DNA of 64,000 bases. Source: Corynebacterium wankanglinii. Its GTDB lineage: Bacteria; Actinomycetota; Actinomycetes; Mycobacteriales; Mycobacteriaceae. The DNA lies in the NCBI GenBank assembly GCA_014490595.1, contig CP061031.1:620001-684000 (forward strand). Direction: 5' to 3'. A program made the translations under genes and the position numbers. Positions 38,623 through 47,579 of this stretch are shown here, piece by piece. The stretch's first letter is position 1. Every line of letters starts with the position of its first letter. Below the pieces are notes generated by a model. It ran no database searches, was not told where the DNA came from, and worked only from the letters and a program-made list of their open reading frames with translations.

Positions 38623-41583
38623 TTGGCTACCCGCCTCAATCGGCCACAACCGCGCGCCAAGAAGCCAAACAACGGGCTTATGACCGTGGTGGGCATTCTC
38701 GGCATCATCCTCATCGTTCTGCCAATGCTGGTCGGGCTGTACACCGACTTCCTCTGGTTCGGCGAAGTTGATTTCCGCGGCGTGTTCAACCGCGTGATCC
38801 TGGCGCGGGTAGTGCTGTTTGTCATCTTTGCCCTGCTGGGTGGCGCCATAACCTGGCTCGCCGCCTGGTTTGCGTGGCGCGGCCGCCCCGAGGAGGCGGC
38901 CTCTCCGTTTGATCAAGCGGCGCAGTACCGCCGCCAGCTGCAGCAAAGCGTCCGTGGGTTACTCGTGTGGGTGCCGGTAGTTGTGGCCATCCTGTCCGGC
39001 CTGGCTGGCCAGCGGATGTGGCGCGTGTTCATGCTCTGGTTCAACGGCGGGGACTTCGGCAGCACCGACGCTGAATTTGGGCGCGACCTCGGCTTCTACG
39101 CGTTTACCCTGCCGGGCATCTCGGCGGTGGTAGACACCTTGTCCATGCTGCTGCTCGTGGCGTTTCTGGTGGGCGCGGCCGCGCACTACCTGCTGGGCGG
39201 CATCCGCATCGGCAATAGGGTGTCCGGTGTCTCCGGCCGCATCAGCAAAGATGCGCGGGTGCAGCTCGCCGTCACGGCTGGGCTGTGGATGCTGTTGAAG
39301 GCGGCCCGTTATTGGCTGGAGCGTTACTACCTGCTTTACGGCCGCAACGACATCTTCACTGGCGCGTCCTACACCACCATCAACGCGACGCTGCCGGCGA
39401 AGATCATCCTGACCGTCATCGCTGTGGTGGTGGCTGCCGCGTTCTTCGCCTCCATTGTCTACCGCGACTTCCGCATCCCGGTGCTGGCCACCGTGCTGAT
39501 GCTGCTGTCATCGCTCGTCGTGGGCAACGTGTGGCCGGCGCTGATGGAGCAGTTCTCCGTCAAACCCAACCGCCAAGCAAAGGAGTACGACTACATTGGC
39601 CGCAACATCGAGGCCACGCGCGAGGCGTACGGGCTGACGGACGATAATGTCACCTACCTGGACAACTGGGGAGCGGGCAACACCTCCAACGCGGAGGTGG
39701 CGTCTGATACCGCCACGATTGCCAACCTGCGCCTGTTGGATCCGGAGATCATCTCTCCGACGTTCACGCAGATGCAGCAGCTGCGCAACTTCTACGGCTT
39801 TCCGGACCAGTTGGCGATGGACCGCTACGAGGTGGACGGGGACTTGCGCGACTTCGTGGTTGCGGCGCGTGAGATGAACCCGAACTCGCTGAGTGAAAAC
39901 CAGCGCGACTGGATTAACCGCCACACCGTGTACACCCACGGCAACGGCTTTATCGCCGCGCAGGCAAACACGGTGGACGAGGCGGCGCAGGACGCTGGCT
40001 CCACCCGCGGCGGCCTGCCTATCTTCACCGTCTCCGACCTGCAGTCCAACGCCGCCGCCAAGGCCGCGGAGGACGCCGAGGAGTTGGGCATCAAGGTCGA
40101 CGAGCCGCGCATCTACTACGGCCCGGTAATCGCTTCTGCTGAGGACGGCCTGGACTACGCCATCGTGGGCGAAACCGGCCAAGGCCCGGTGGAGTACGAC
40201 ACGGACGATTCCACCTACACCTACGAGGGCAAGGGCGGCGTTGATATTGGCAACATTGTCAACCGCCTTGCGTACACCGTGAAGTACCAGGAGCTGAATT
40301 TCCTGCTGTCCGACCGTGTTGGCGGGGACTCGAAGGTGCTCTACGACCGCGATCCGCGCGAGCGCGTGGAGAAGGTGGCCCCGTGGCTGACCACGGACTC
40401 CAAGACCTACCCGGCCGTGGTGGACGGACGCGTGAAGTGGATTGTGGACGGCTACACCACCTTGAGCCAGCTGCCGTACTCCACGCGCAACTCCCTGCAG
40501 GACACCACCCAGGACGCGCTGAACCCGGACGGCACGACCCAGCGCCTGATCACGGACAACGTGGGCTACATCCGCAACTCCGTGAAGGCCACCGTGGACG
40601 CGTACGACGGCACCGTGGACCTCTACGCATACGACGAGTCCGACCCGGTGCTCAAGGCGTGGCAGGCCACCTTCCCGGGCACGGTCCGACCGGCGTCCGA
40701 TATCTCGGACTCTCTGCGCGAGCACCTGCGCTACCCGGAGGACTTGTTCAAGGTGCAGCGCGACCTGTTGGCCCGCTACCACGTGGATGACCCTGGCGTG
40801 TTCTTCAACAACGACGCCTTCTGGTCCGTGCCGAACGACCCGACCGCACCGGAGGGCCGCGGCCAGCTGAACCAGCCGCCGTACTACGTGGTGGCATCAG
40901 ACCCGGAGACGGACAAGCCTTCCTTCCAGCTGATTACCCCGTTCCGTGGGTTGAACCGCGAGTTCCTGTCCGCGCACATGGCAGTCTCCTCCGACCCGGA
41001 GAACTACGGCCACATTACGGTGCGCGTGCTGCCGACGAACACGCAGACGCAGGGCCCGAAGCAGGCGCAGGACGCCCTGATGTCCTCCGACCAGGTCGCC
41101 CGCGACCGCACGCTATGGGAGGGCACTAACGACCTGAAGAACGGCAACCTGCTGACTCTGCCGGTGGGCGGCGGCGAGATCCTCTACGTCGAGCCGATCT
41201 ACTCGCAGCGCAAGGACCAGGCGTCCGCCTTCCCGAAGCTGCTGCGCGTACTGGTGTTCTACCGCGGCCAGGTGGGCTACGCACCGACGATCTCCCAAGC
41301 GCTTGACCAGGTTGGCATCCACTCCTCGGCCGCCCAAGACATTGAGGTTGTGGACGAGGGCCAGGGCGCGGGCGACAACGCCGGCCAGGAGGCCAAGCCT
41401 GAGGGCGACGACAAGCCGCAGGAGAACCAGGACGCGCCGCAAATTGGCAAGGACGAGGCGATGAACCGCATCAACGACGCCCTGCGCAACCTGGAGAGCG
41501 CTCGCGACGGTTCCTTCGAGGAGTACGGCCGCGCTCTGGACCAGCTGGACCGCGCCGTGGCCGAGTACCAGCGGGCGCAGTAG
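38623..41583 (+). CDS. UPF0182 family large membrane protein (Rv3193c-like)
   Basis: 986 residues. About seven membrane helices in the first 320 residues (first: LMTVVGILGIILIVLPMLVG), then a large extracytoplasmic domain and an acidic, Gln-rich C-terminal tail (about 910-985). Function unknown; conserved across actinobacteria. TTG 38623 follows AAGGAG at six bases. A stem-loop terminator follows the stop. Confidence 0.9.
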   Translation: MATRLNRPQPRAKKPNNGLMTVVGILGIILIVLPMLVGLYTDFLWFGEVDFRGVFNRVILARVVLFVIFALLGGAITWLAAWFAWRGRPEEAASPFDQAAQYRRQLQQSVRGLLVWVPVVVAILSGLAGQRMWRVFMLWFNGGDFGSTDAEFGRDLGFYAFTLPGISAVVDTLSMLLLVAFLVGAAAHYLLGGIRIGNRVSGVSGRISKDARVQLAVTAGLWMLLKAARYWLERYYLLYGRNDIFTGASYTTINATLPAKIILTVIAVVVAAAFFASIVYRDFRIPVLATVLMLLSSLVVGNVWPALMEQFSVKPNRQAKEYDYIGRNIEATREAYGLTDDNVTYLDNWGAGNTSNAEVASDTATIANLRLLDPEIISPTFTQMQQLRNFYGFPDQLAMDRYEVDGDLRDFVVAAREMNPNSLSENQRDWINRHTVYTHGNGFIAAQANTVDEAAQDAGSTRGGLPIFTVSDLQSNAAAKAAEDAEELGIKVDEPRIYYGPVIASAEDGLDYAIVGETGQGPVEYDTDDSTYTYEGKGGVDIGNIVNRLAYTVKYQELNFLLSDRVGGDSKVLYDRDPRERVEKVAPWLTTDSKTYPAVVDGRVKWIVDGYTTLSQLPYSTRNSLQDTTQDALNPDGTTQRLITDNVGYIRNSVKATVDAYDGTVDLYAYDESDPVLKAWQATFPGTVRPASDISDSLREHLRYPEDLFKVQRDLLARYHVDDPGVFFNNDAFWSVPNDPTAPEGRGQLNQPPYYVVASDPETDKPSFQLITPFRGLNREFLSAHMAVSSDPENYGHITVRVLPTNTQTQGPKQAQDALMSSDQVARDRTLWEGTNDLKNGNLLTLPVGGGEILYVEPIYSQRKDQASAFPKLLRVLVFYRGQVGYAPTISQALDQVGIHSSAAQDIEVVDEGQGAGDNAGQEAKPEGDDKPQENQDAPQIGKDEAMNRINDALRNLESARDGSFEEYGRALDQLDRAVAEYQRAQ

Positions 41584-41637
41584 GCCAGGAAGCCCGTAAG
41601 CACGGCGCGCGCCAGCGCGCCACTCGAGAGCGGAAAC

Positions 41638-41679
41638 AATAGCGCCAAACCACCTTTGAACAGGAGGTTTGGCGCTATT
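41638..41679 (+). terminator. Terminator after the UPF0182 gene
   Basis: AATAGCGCCAAACC (41638-41651) and GGTTTGGCGCTATT (41666-41679) pair perfectly. It may work in either direction. Confidence 0.75.
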
Positions 41680-41748
41680 CGTTGGTGTATGTATAGTAAT
41701 TCCACGTTGCCGGTTACGGCGACAGGCGATAATCACATACACGCCCGA

Positions 41749-41825
41749 CGCGGGGTGGAGCAGCTCGGTAGCTCGCTGGGCTCATAACCCAGAGGTCGTA
41801 GGTTCGAATCCTGCCCCCGCTACCA
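41749..41825 (+). tRNA. Initiator tRNA-fMet (CAT anticodon), CCA encoded
   Basis: 77 bases fold as a cloverleaf with acceptor CGCGGGG, anticodon loop CTCATAA, T-loop GGTTCGAATCC and an encoded CCA. Two features mark an initiator rather than elongator: no Watson-Crick pair at position 1-72 (C1 opposite U72), and three G:C pairs under the anticodon (GGG/CCC). TATAGT at 41692-41697 is a plausible -10 box. It stands at the left edge of the accessory island. Confidence 0.93.
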
Positions 41826-41828
41826 ACT

Positions 41829-41872
41829 TGAGGCCCCTACCAGTGGAAACGCTGGTAGAGGCCTCCTTTGTT
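41829..41872 (+). terminator. Terminator of tRNA-fMet
   Basis: GAGGCC-CCTACCAG and CTGGTAG-AGGCCTC pair around TGGAAACG and are followed by a T-rich stretch. Confidence 0.75.
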
Positions 41873-41895
41873 TTGTGTTGCATTCGGCGTTTGGG

Positions 41896-43244
41896 GGGTT
41901 AAGGGTCAAAAAGTGTGTCTGGTGTCGGCGTGTCGCGGGGGTTAGATGTGGCCTTTTTGGATGCCGATTGAGTGTGTGTAGTTGGTGTCGATAGCGTTGT
42001 CGTAGAGGGCTGGTTGTCCGGTTTCGTGGTCGGCTTGGTTCTCGTTGTGGGTCAGGGTGGATACTTTGGCGAGTTGGTCCTGGCCCCAATTGGACTGTCT
42101 GGCGATCTCCACTGGGTCGTCAGGCAGTTCCGTTTTTAAGTAGAGCCACCACTCCAGCATCCGGCGCTGGTGCTCGCCGGATCTGCCGCGGTGGGTGCGG
42201 GCCAGCAGTTTCAATTGGGCGTTGATGCCGCCTTCCAGGCTGTTCGTGGTGGATTTGATCCGGCTGCTATCGAGGACACCGTCGGGTGGGTCGAGGTAGA
42301 CAAATAACAGCTGGTTGCGCCAGAGGTGGTTGAGGCTGTTGTAGGCCTTGCGGGTGCGTTCATGGGTCCATGACCAGGTGCGTTGTTGGTCAAGTCCCGT
42401 GTAGTGCCGTATTCGTGCAGCTTTACGCCCCAGGCTGCGGCTTCATCCAAGGTAGTGATCTTGGTGAGGTTGAGCGCGAGTTGGTAGATCGCTCGTCCCG
42501 CGTCGGTGCGTGGGCGTGCGGTGGTGTAGCGGCGTACCACGCGTTGGGCGTGGACGAGGCAGCGTTGGATCTTGGTGCCCGGCCAGCATGTTTTGATTGC
42601 GCTGGCGGCGCCTTGGCCGCCGTCGATGACGGCGATCAGGGGTGCGGGGATGCGTTCGAGGAGGTGTTGGTAGTCGCGGGTGGTTTCGTGGGTGCACCAG
42701 TGCCAGGCGATGACGTGGTCCAAGGTGGCGGCAACAATGAGACATCCGCTTGCGGTGTAGGTGCCGTCAAGGAAGATTTGGTCGTAGACCCGGCCGTCGT
42801 GTCCGATCGTGGGATCAGGCACATCGACAAGCCAGCATCACGAAAACTGCCGTTTTATGGTGGAGCGGCTGATTCCGGCGTCTTTTGCGTTCTGCCTCAG
42901 GGCGGTGGTCGATGTGCAGTGCTCGATGAATTGTCGAAACACCGCTGCGTTAGTGAGATCGCTGCGGGTTTTGGTGGTTGATGCACCGCAGATTTTGCAG
43001 CGCCACCGAGTGGTGCCCTTGGATGTGGTTCCGTTGCGTTTCATCTCCCCACCGCAGTGGCAGCGTGGTCGGTTCTTCGGCATTGAGCCACCGCACCACC
43101 GGCCCCTACCACATCAACCACGCCACACCGGGGATATACGACCACAACAGCGGATATATGCCCTCGGGGCATATACTTCTGGGAATCACCCAGGTCAGAT
43201 ACCGGAAATCACCGATTCTGGACACACATTTTGACCCTTAACCC
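41896..43244. mobile_element. IS1249-like insertion sequence, 1349 bp
   Basis: Terminal inverted repeats of about 24 bases bound the element: left end 41896-41920 and right end 43220-43244, both beginning GGGTTAAGGGTCAAAA and differing at two or three positions. One transposase gene fills the minus strand. No clear target-site duplication is visible next to the ends. It is inserted right after the tRNA-fMet terminator. Confidence 0.85.
41942..43083 (-). pseudogene. IS1249-family transposase, inactivated
   Basis: Reads as three pieces of one 380-residue transposase. The N-terminus has two CxxC zinc knuckles (CHCGGEM and CKICGAS) and an HTH; the middle has DDE-type features (FLDGTY, VIDGGQGA, HAQR). 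A TGA at 42840-42838 interrupts the frame between ...STIKRQFS and CWLVDVPDPT, where the frame is otherwise unbroken, so this is a point nonsense change. A missing base near 42388 splits the C-terminus (..WTHERTRKAYNSLNHLWRN onward). The stop makes real inactivation likely. Confidence 0.8.
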
Positions 43245-43419
43245 GCAATTTGCATTTACAGGTGGTGCACTAGGGGAGTGATTCTGGATGATTTCAAATG
43301 ATCCTCTACCCCTTAAAATGCGCGATCAAAACCAGATAACCCCTGTCAGGTTCGAATGCAATCCGATAACCCCGAACCGCATTAAGTGACACTCCTCAAT
43401 TGTACCGTTGACGTGCGCA

Positions 43420-43457
43420 AACACCCTCCTTTCGGTATGGCAGCGGGGGAGGGTGTT
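43420..43457 (-). terminator. Terminator for the membrane protein gene at 43484-44130
   Basis: ACACCCTCC (43421-43429) pairs with GGAGGGTGT (43448-43456). The rest of 43245-43483 shows no gene, only two GATAACCCC direct repeats (43336 and 43366). Confidence 0.6.
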
Positions 43458-43483
43458 CGGGGGTAAGTCTAGGTCGGTCACTC

Positions 43484-44130
43484 TCATTCTCTTAACTGTG
43501 CGACGGCTGTCTCTCGAAGCTCGTCGAGTACCCGGTCAAATTCTGAAGCTACGAAAGTCGCGTAGTTTTTCCCCTTCGTATAGGGGCTCGTTATTGACGC
43601 TCCCACGTAGGTGCTCTTGTCCCGAAGGGCTTCTTGAACACGTTTCGAAGCCCCCGTACTTGCGGGTGGGCAAGCTGAAGATCCATGGTTTCCCATGCGC
43701 TATGTAACTCTGCACGGAGTTTTGCGTTGGCCGTCTTGATTTTGAAGGTATCCATTCCGAATTCATGCATAGTCGAGTAGGAATGGGCGGGCCGTTTGGG
43801 CTTCCGCGAAAAGATCTTTTCCAAAATTTTCGACAAGCGCTTATTTGACCCCTCAACTTCAACTTTCTTTTTAACCTGATCCTGGATGGTGGCGGTGTAG
43901 GTGAGGGGTAACGCTTCGTACAAAGAATTGAGTCTCAATTCCCCGGCGGTTGCTAAGAAGTCACGGACAGCGGCGAGCTGTTCCTTACGTGATTCGGCCT
44001 CCTGTTCTTGTCGTCGGTGGTGTCTGGCAAGAGCGTTCTTGGTAAATTCGCCATATACACCGGCGAGCAAAGTCAGAGTACCGGTGATAACGGCGACTAG
44101 AACTGTGTCGGATATTGGAAGGTCAAACAT
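43484..44130 (-). CDS. Membrane-anchored coiled-coil protein, unknown function, frameshifted at about 43653
   Basis: Joined 215-residue protein. One N-terminal helix (VLVAVITGTLTLLAGVYG) is followed by a charged, helix-rich cytoplasmic part (ALARHHRRQEQEAESRKEQL). The run of five C at 43651-43655 needs one more base to join HPQVRG to ASKRVQEALRDKSTYVG, giving a continuous C-terminus. Lower GC than the backbone. The family is not recognised; similar short membrane proteins are common in defence islands, but that is only a hint. Confidence 0.6.
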
Positions 44131-44195
44131 AAAGAAAATATATGAATGAACTGACCAAAGCTAATGTTCAACCCCTATTTATGGGGTAGTGTGCG

Positions 44196-44669
44196 TCAGA
44201 CCGTCGACCACGACCAGAAGAGTTCGTTCCCGGCGTCGGCTCGTAGTCCGATCAACTTCGACAGGCGCCGGGTGTCGTCGAGGTGGTCGGCGTCGAGGGC
44301 GGGCGCCAGAAACTTACTGTCGGACGACGACGGGTCCATCCCGTTGCCCTTTACGGTGAGCGTGACCACCCTGGCGAGCTTCGACACTTCAAGGTAGCCG
44401 AGAACGTCGCGCGTACGCCTTGCGAGCCTGTCGGTGTGCCACACGATCACCCGGTCGACATTGCCGCGGGCGATGTGGCGGAGAAGTTCGGTGTACGCCG
44501 GGCGCTCGCCCCCCGACCACGCGCTGACGCTGTTGTCGACCAGTTCATCGACGACTTCGAGGTCGTAAGGCCCGGCGAGCTTATGACAGTTGTCAAGCTG
44601 GCGGTTCACACCCGCTTCTTCTTTGCGGTCGAGACTGATCCGTGCGCAAATGACCGCACGCCCGGCCGG
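44196..44669 (-). pseudogene. Serine recombinase/resolvase remnant
   Basis: The resolvase catalytic domain is recognisable: AVICARISLDRKEEAGVNRQ (Ser nucleophile in ARxS) and VDRVIVWHTDRLARRTRD. The frame is open from a stop at 44720, but no usable start precedes the catalytic Ser. The first start, GTG 44609, lies after it. The C-terminal recombinase and zinc-ribbon domains of a phage-type integrase are missing. It is probably the dead integrase of the island. Confidence 0.75.
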
Positions 44670-45255
44670 GCGGCGTTCTTCTCTGCTGTTTACATGGGAA
44701 AGGCATAATCCAACTTGTCACTTAAAAGTGACGGTGGGTGCCGTCACAAATAACATATGCGCTGCTAGGTATGTGTTTTTGGCGCAATAGGGGAGTGGGA
44801 GTCTGTTTTTGTCTCAGTGGGGTGAAAATGAGGCGTGAGAGGCAGTTATGCCGTTCGGGATGCCGGAGAAGGTGTAGTGGTATGGAACACCGATTTTACC
44901 TTGTATGTGCTCTGTTGTGAGCGATTTTCAGTGTGCGGGGAATTAAAGACGAAGAAAAATTCTCTCTTTTAATGAGACGCGGGGTAGGGGTCTGAGCGTT
45001 GATGGAGAGTGGACCGTCTTGGCGCGGATCGTATTCGATGGTGCGTGAGTCAATATGACATTCGCGAAAACGATGGGCGCGGGCGCGCAAACATTTCCTA
45101 CTGCTTTTGAGATCGATTCAGCACAAACGCCAGCATCTCTTCACCCCACTTGTCCACCCTGCAATTTCCAACCCCGCAAATCGCCGTAGAATCGCACACA
45201 CTTTCTATGTGTTCCGGACACCCGTGAGCGCACCCCAAACACTCACTTTCCCCGA
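44670..45255. other. Gene-free AT-rich stretch
   Basis: I see no coding sequence here. It holds one copy of the GTGAGTCAATATGAC element (45047-45061), shared with two other island sites. Confidence 0.5.
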
Positions 45256-45714
45256 CTACATCAGTTCTTCCCACTCAGCATCTACCAGCACCGTCCCGTC
45301 ATCGGACACGCCCACAGCGGGAAGTACCTCTAACGGTGGAATCCCAAACGACATGAGCATGCGCCCAAACGCTCGCTGACTCGGATAGTGCTCATCTTCT
45401 AGCCCCTCAGCATCCAGAATGACTTGCTCGGTCAGCACGGAAAGTCCGTACCAGAAGTCTTCACGACTCCCGCGATACGTAAACGCCATGTAGCGAGTGG
45501 AAGCATCGTCTACGTCCCCGAACGTGAGATCACATCCTGTCTCCCACGCATTCGCAGCATGCAGTTTGGCGATTTGCAGAAGTGTCAGAAGTGGATTCTC
45601 GCGCGGGTCGATCAGGACCAGAAACTCGTCCGGGATCTCATCGACTTCGCGCCATTGCGCAACCTCTGCGCGAAGGTGTCCAGCACTTACGTTTGGCTTG
45701 AAATTAGCAATCAT
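45256..45714 (-). CDS. Hypothetical protein, 152 residues
   Basis: Acidic soluble protein starting MIANFKPNVSAGHLRAEV. No membrane segment, signal or catalytic motif is apparent; a C-terminal GIPPLEVLPAVGVSDDGTV stretch suggests an alpha/beta domain. Overlaps the upstream gene by 11 bases on the same strand, so both are translationally coupled and likely work together. Family not recognised. AT-richer than core genes. Confidence 0.65.
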   Translation of the reverse strand: MIANFKPNVSAGHLRAEVAQWREVDEIPDEFLVLIDPRENPLLTLLQIAKLHAANAWETGCDLTFGDVDDASTRYMAFTYRGSREDFWYGLSVLTEQVILDAEGLEDEHYPSQRAFGRMLMSFGIPPLEVLPAVGVSDDGTVLVDAEWEELM

Positions 45715-46387
45715 CAGTCACCTTCCACTGCTCCGGGATCGCAAAACCACCATCATCGAGGTGGTGATCCTTCCAATCCAAAATGGCACGTTTCCATCGA
45801 GTGGGATCAGTCTCTTGCCACCCGTGGTCACGCTCGACAGAAAGATGACCGTCTAGAAGACGTGCGGTTGCATCCGTTACGTCATCAGCCAGTGTGTAAG
45901 CGAAATCTCCAGGAAATTGCGCATCCGCCCATCGAATGAACGGCAGAAAATCCGGGTCACGGAAGTCCTCACATGGCGGGTCAATCATCGTCCCGTCAGG
46001 TAAGTATTCGCAGGACAAAATGTGCTGGTTTTGTGCCATTTCCGTCTCAGCAATGTCCATTAAGCGCACCAGGCGAGAGACGTTGAGCATCAGCGCTCCG
46101 TCGAACTCTTCTCCGTCCAGGCGTTTGATCCATCCAGCATCTACCAGGCGGTTAATGCAGCCTTTCAGCGGATACTCCGGTTCGCGCCACCAGGGACGCT
46201 CATAGGCTTCTTCTGGGATGTAGTGAATCATCCCGATACAACCACGTCGAAAAGTCCCGTGACGGTCGATCAGGTGCCCGGTAGAATCATCAGCGTGTTT
46301 GCTCACATGTGCGAGTGCGATCTTGTCGTAGTACTCCAGTGATGGGGTCATCACTTGCATCACTGCATCAGATAGAATTTCTCCCAA
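45704..46387 (-). CDS. Hypothetical winged-helix-like protein, paralogue of the gene at 61153-61623
   Basis: 227 residues from TTG 46387. AAAGGAG (46399-46393) lies five bases before it. The longer ORF from 46477 lacks such a signal. The first 110 residues (LGEILSDAVMQVMTPSLEYY, DDSTGHLIDRHGTFRRG, GWIKRLDGEEFDGALMLNVS) align with the 61153-61623 protein, including the same TTG-Gly-Glu start. The layout resembles a winged helix with a wing near DGALMLNV. The extra C-terminal 100 residues are unique. Function unknown; a DNA-binding role is inference. Confidence 0.65.
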   Translation of the reverse strand: MGEILSDAVMQVMTPSLEYYDKIALAHVSKHADDSTGHLIDRHGTFRRGCIGMIHYIPEEAYERPWWREPEYPLKGCINRLVDAGWIKRLDGEEFDGALMLNVSRLVRLMDIAETEMAQNQHILSCEYLPDGTMIDPPCEDFRDPDFLPFIRWADAQFPGDFAYTLADDVTDATARLLDGHLSVERDHGWQETDPTRWKRAILDWKDHHLDDGGFAIPEQWKVTDDC

Positions 46388-46483
46388 ATTGTCTCCTTTG
46401 GTTGGTGGTGTTGGCACGGGATTGTGCCAACGGAGACAGAACGCTACAGTACGCTGTTTGCGCATGTCAAGACCCATTTTTCC

Positions 46484-46565
46484 GACTTAGTAGGTGGGTG
46501 GAATACGTAGTATCTGCGTGGGTTTTGCAGGGCGGATCTGGGAGCGGGAGAACACCTAATAAGTC
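46484..46565. repeat. Inverted GACTTAGTAGGTG repeats
   Basis: GACTTAGTAGGTG (46484-46496) and CACCTAATAAGTC (46553-46565) form an inverted pair with one mismatch in 13. Related copies are GACATAGTAGGTG (47404-47416) and the arms of the hairpin at 54517-54559 (GACCTAGTAGGTG). Confidence 0.55.
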
Positions 46566-46678
46566 ACGGGGACGGACGGGACGCTCACATAGAAAGTGAA
46601 GGACAACGTTGGGTGCGATACATAGAATGTGTGAGCGATAACCCGCGCGAGCAAGAGGTGTTGTGCTCGCGGGGGCGA

Positions 46679-46936
46679 TTACTTCTCGCGGGACGCGACG
46701 GTGCCACCTTCGTGCGGAAGGTGCGTTAATTCCGCATCGGCACGTAGATCGCGGATGAACCCTTCGAGCCATTCGGCGGTCACTGCGTCATCGGGTGAGA
46801 TCACCGCGACCGGGATGAGGTCTGTAATCGGCGGGCGTGTGGTTGGTTTGTCCAGGTTGATCACCTTGCTTTCTTGTGTTGGTTTTTCGGGCACGGGGTT
46901 GGGGTGAGGTGAGTCAATATGACTCACCAGGCGCAC
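46679..46936 (-). CDS. Small hypothetical protein, start uncertain
   Basis: Up to 85 residues; the last 60 (VINLDKPTTRPPITDLIPVA then VISPDDAVTAEWLEGFIRDL) look like a real small acidic domain. GTG 46864 may be the true start because the 5' extension to 46936 runs through the palindrome at 46908-46928. A hairpin at about 46640-46675 follows the stop and may terminate it. No family recognised. Low confidence. Confidence 0.4.
   Translation of the reverse strand: MRLVSHIDSPHPNPVPEKPTQESKVINLDKPTTRPPITDLIPVAVISPDDAVTAEWLEGFIRDLRADAELTHLPHEGGTVASREK
46908..46928. promoter_or_regulatory. Perfect palindrome with arms GGTGAGTC / GACTCACC
   Basis: Eight-base perfect arms flank AATAT. Related sequences occur at 45047-45061 (GTGAGTCAATATGAC) and 50325-50338 (GTGAGTCATATTGA), all between island genes. 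Likely a shared operator or recombination site. Confidence 0.5.
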
Positions 46937-46951
46937 GCGCGCCTATCCCCC

Positions 46952-47332
46952 TTACGCCCCGTGGTAACAGGCTTCTTCAATCCAGGAGATATCCGCGCGG
47001 TAGGCTTCCTTTTCACCGTCGAGGTACATGTCCACCAAGTAGATCCAGTAATCCACCCAAAACGCTTTCTCAGAATCGATCCAGATGGACAGGGGACACC
47101 CTGGCGGAAGGTAAATCGTCCATGTCTCATCCGGGTTGTCACCTACCGAGACTTTCGCGGGGAGGTCCGTGCCCCAATCGTGTCCCGCTAACTGGCGTTC
47201 AATCTCGGGTAGGAAATTCGACGGTCCCGATTGACCAATTTTCACCTGAGATTTATCCCATGAGAAGCGGACTACATCGAGTTCTCCGCGCTCGTTTCGT
47301 CCTGTTTGATTTATCTCGTACTGCTGGTCCAA
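46952..47332 (-). CDS. Hypothetical protein, possibly DUF402/FomD-like
   Basis: 126 residues from TTG 47332 with AGGGAG six bases upstream. The C-terminal half (WTIYLPPGCPLSIWIDSE, WVDYWIYLVDMYLDGEK, ADISWIEEACYHGA) faintly resembles the DUF402 core, where Asp residues bind metal for nucleotide hydrolysis, but the match is weak. Aromatic-rich and acidic. Divergent from hsdM with a LexA-box-like site between them. Confidence 0.55.
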   Translation of the reverse strand: MDQQYEINQTGRNERGELDVVRFSWDKSQVKIGQSGPSNFLPEIERQLAGHDWGTDLPAKVSVGDNPDETWTIYLPPGCPLSIWIDSEKAFWVDYWIYLVDMYLDGEKEAYRADISWIEEACYHGA

Positions 47333-47387
47333 GTTGTTCTCCCTTCACTAGACCGATCAGTACAGTAAGAGGACTTTGCGCGGTTTG

Positions 47388-47407
47388 TCAAGAACATATG
47401 TTCGACA
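47388..47407. promoter_or_regulatory. LexA (SOS) box-like palindrome
   Basis: GAACATATGTTC (47392-47403) is a perfect palindrome inside AAGAACATATGTTCGA, agreeing at 11 of 13 defined positions with the actinobacterial LexA box TCGAAnAnnTGTTCGA. It lies between the divergent 47332 gene and hsdM and next to a GACATAGTAGGTG element. Confidence 0.5.
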
Positions 47408-47579
47408 TAGTAGGTGCGGTGCGTCCCCCGCTTTCGCTTATCTCACCCTGACTTACACCAGTTTGAAACAGGGCGTGACCAGCACTGGACACCAACTATC
47501 ACGTTCCGACGAACGGCGCGCGGACTGTGAAAGAATGGAGAGGTTAATGCAAAAAACTGAATGAATAAGGAATTAGAAC

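Noticed and set aside
39508..40782. 424-residue minus frame inside the UPF0182 gene
   Set aside because: Shadow of a strongly conserved gene on the other strand.
43336..43374. Possible att remnant: AGGTTCGAAT shared with the tRNA-fMet T-loop
   Set aside because: Only ten bases match and they are the universal T-loop sequence; flanks do not extend the match.
47548..47565. Five-codon leader peptide MQKTE before hsdM
   Set aside because: It has a ribosome-binding site but no attenuator structure; too short to support.
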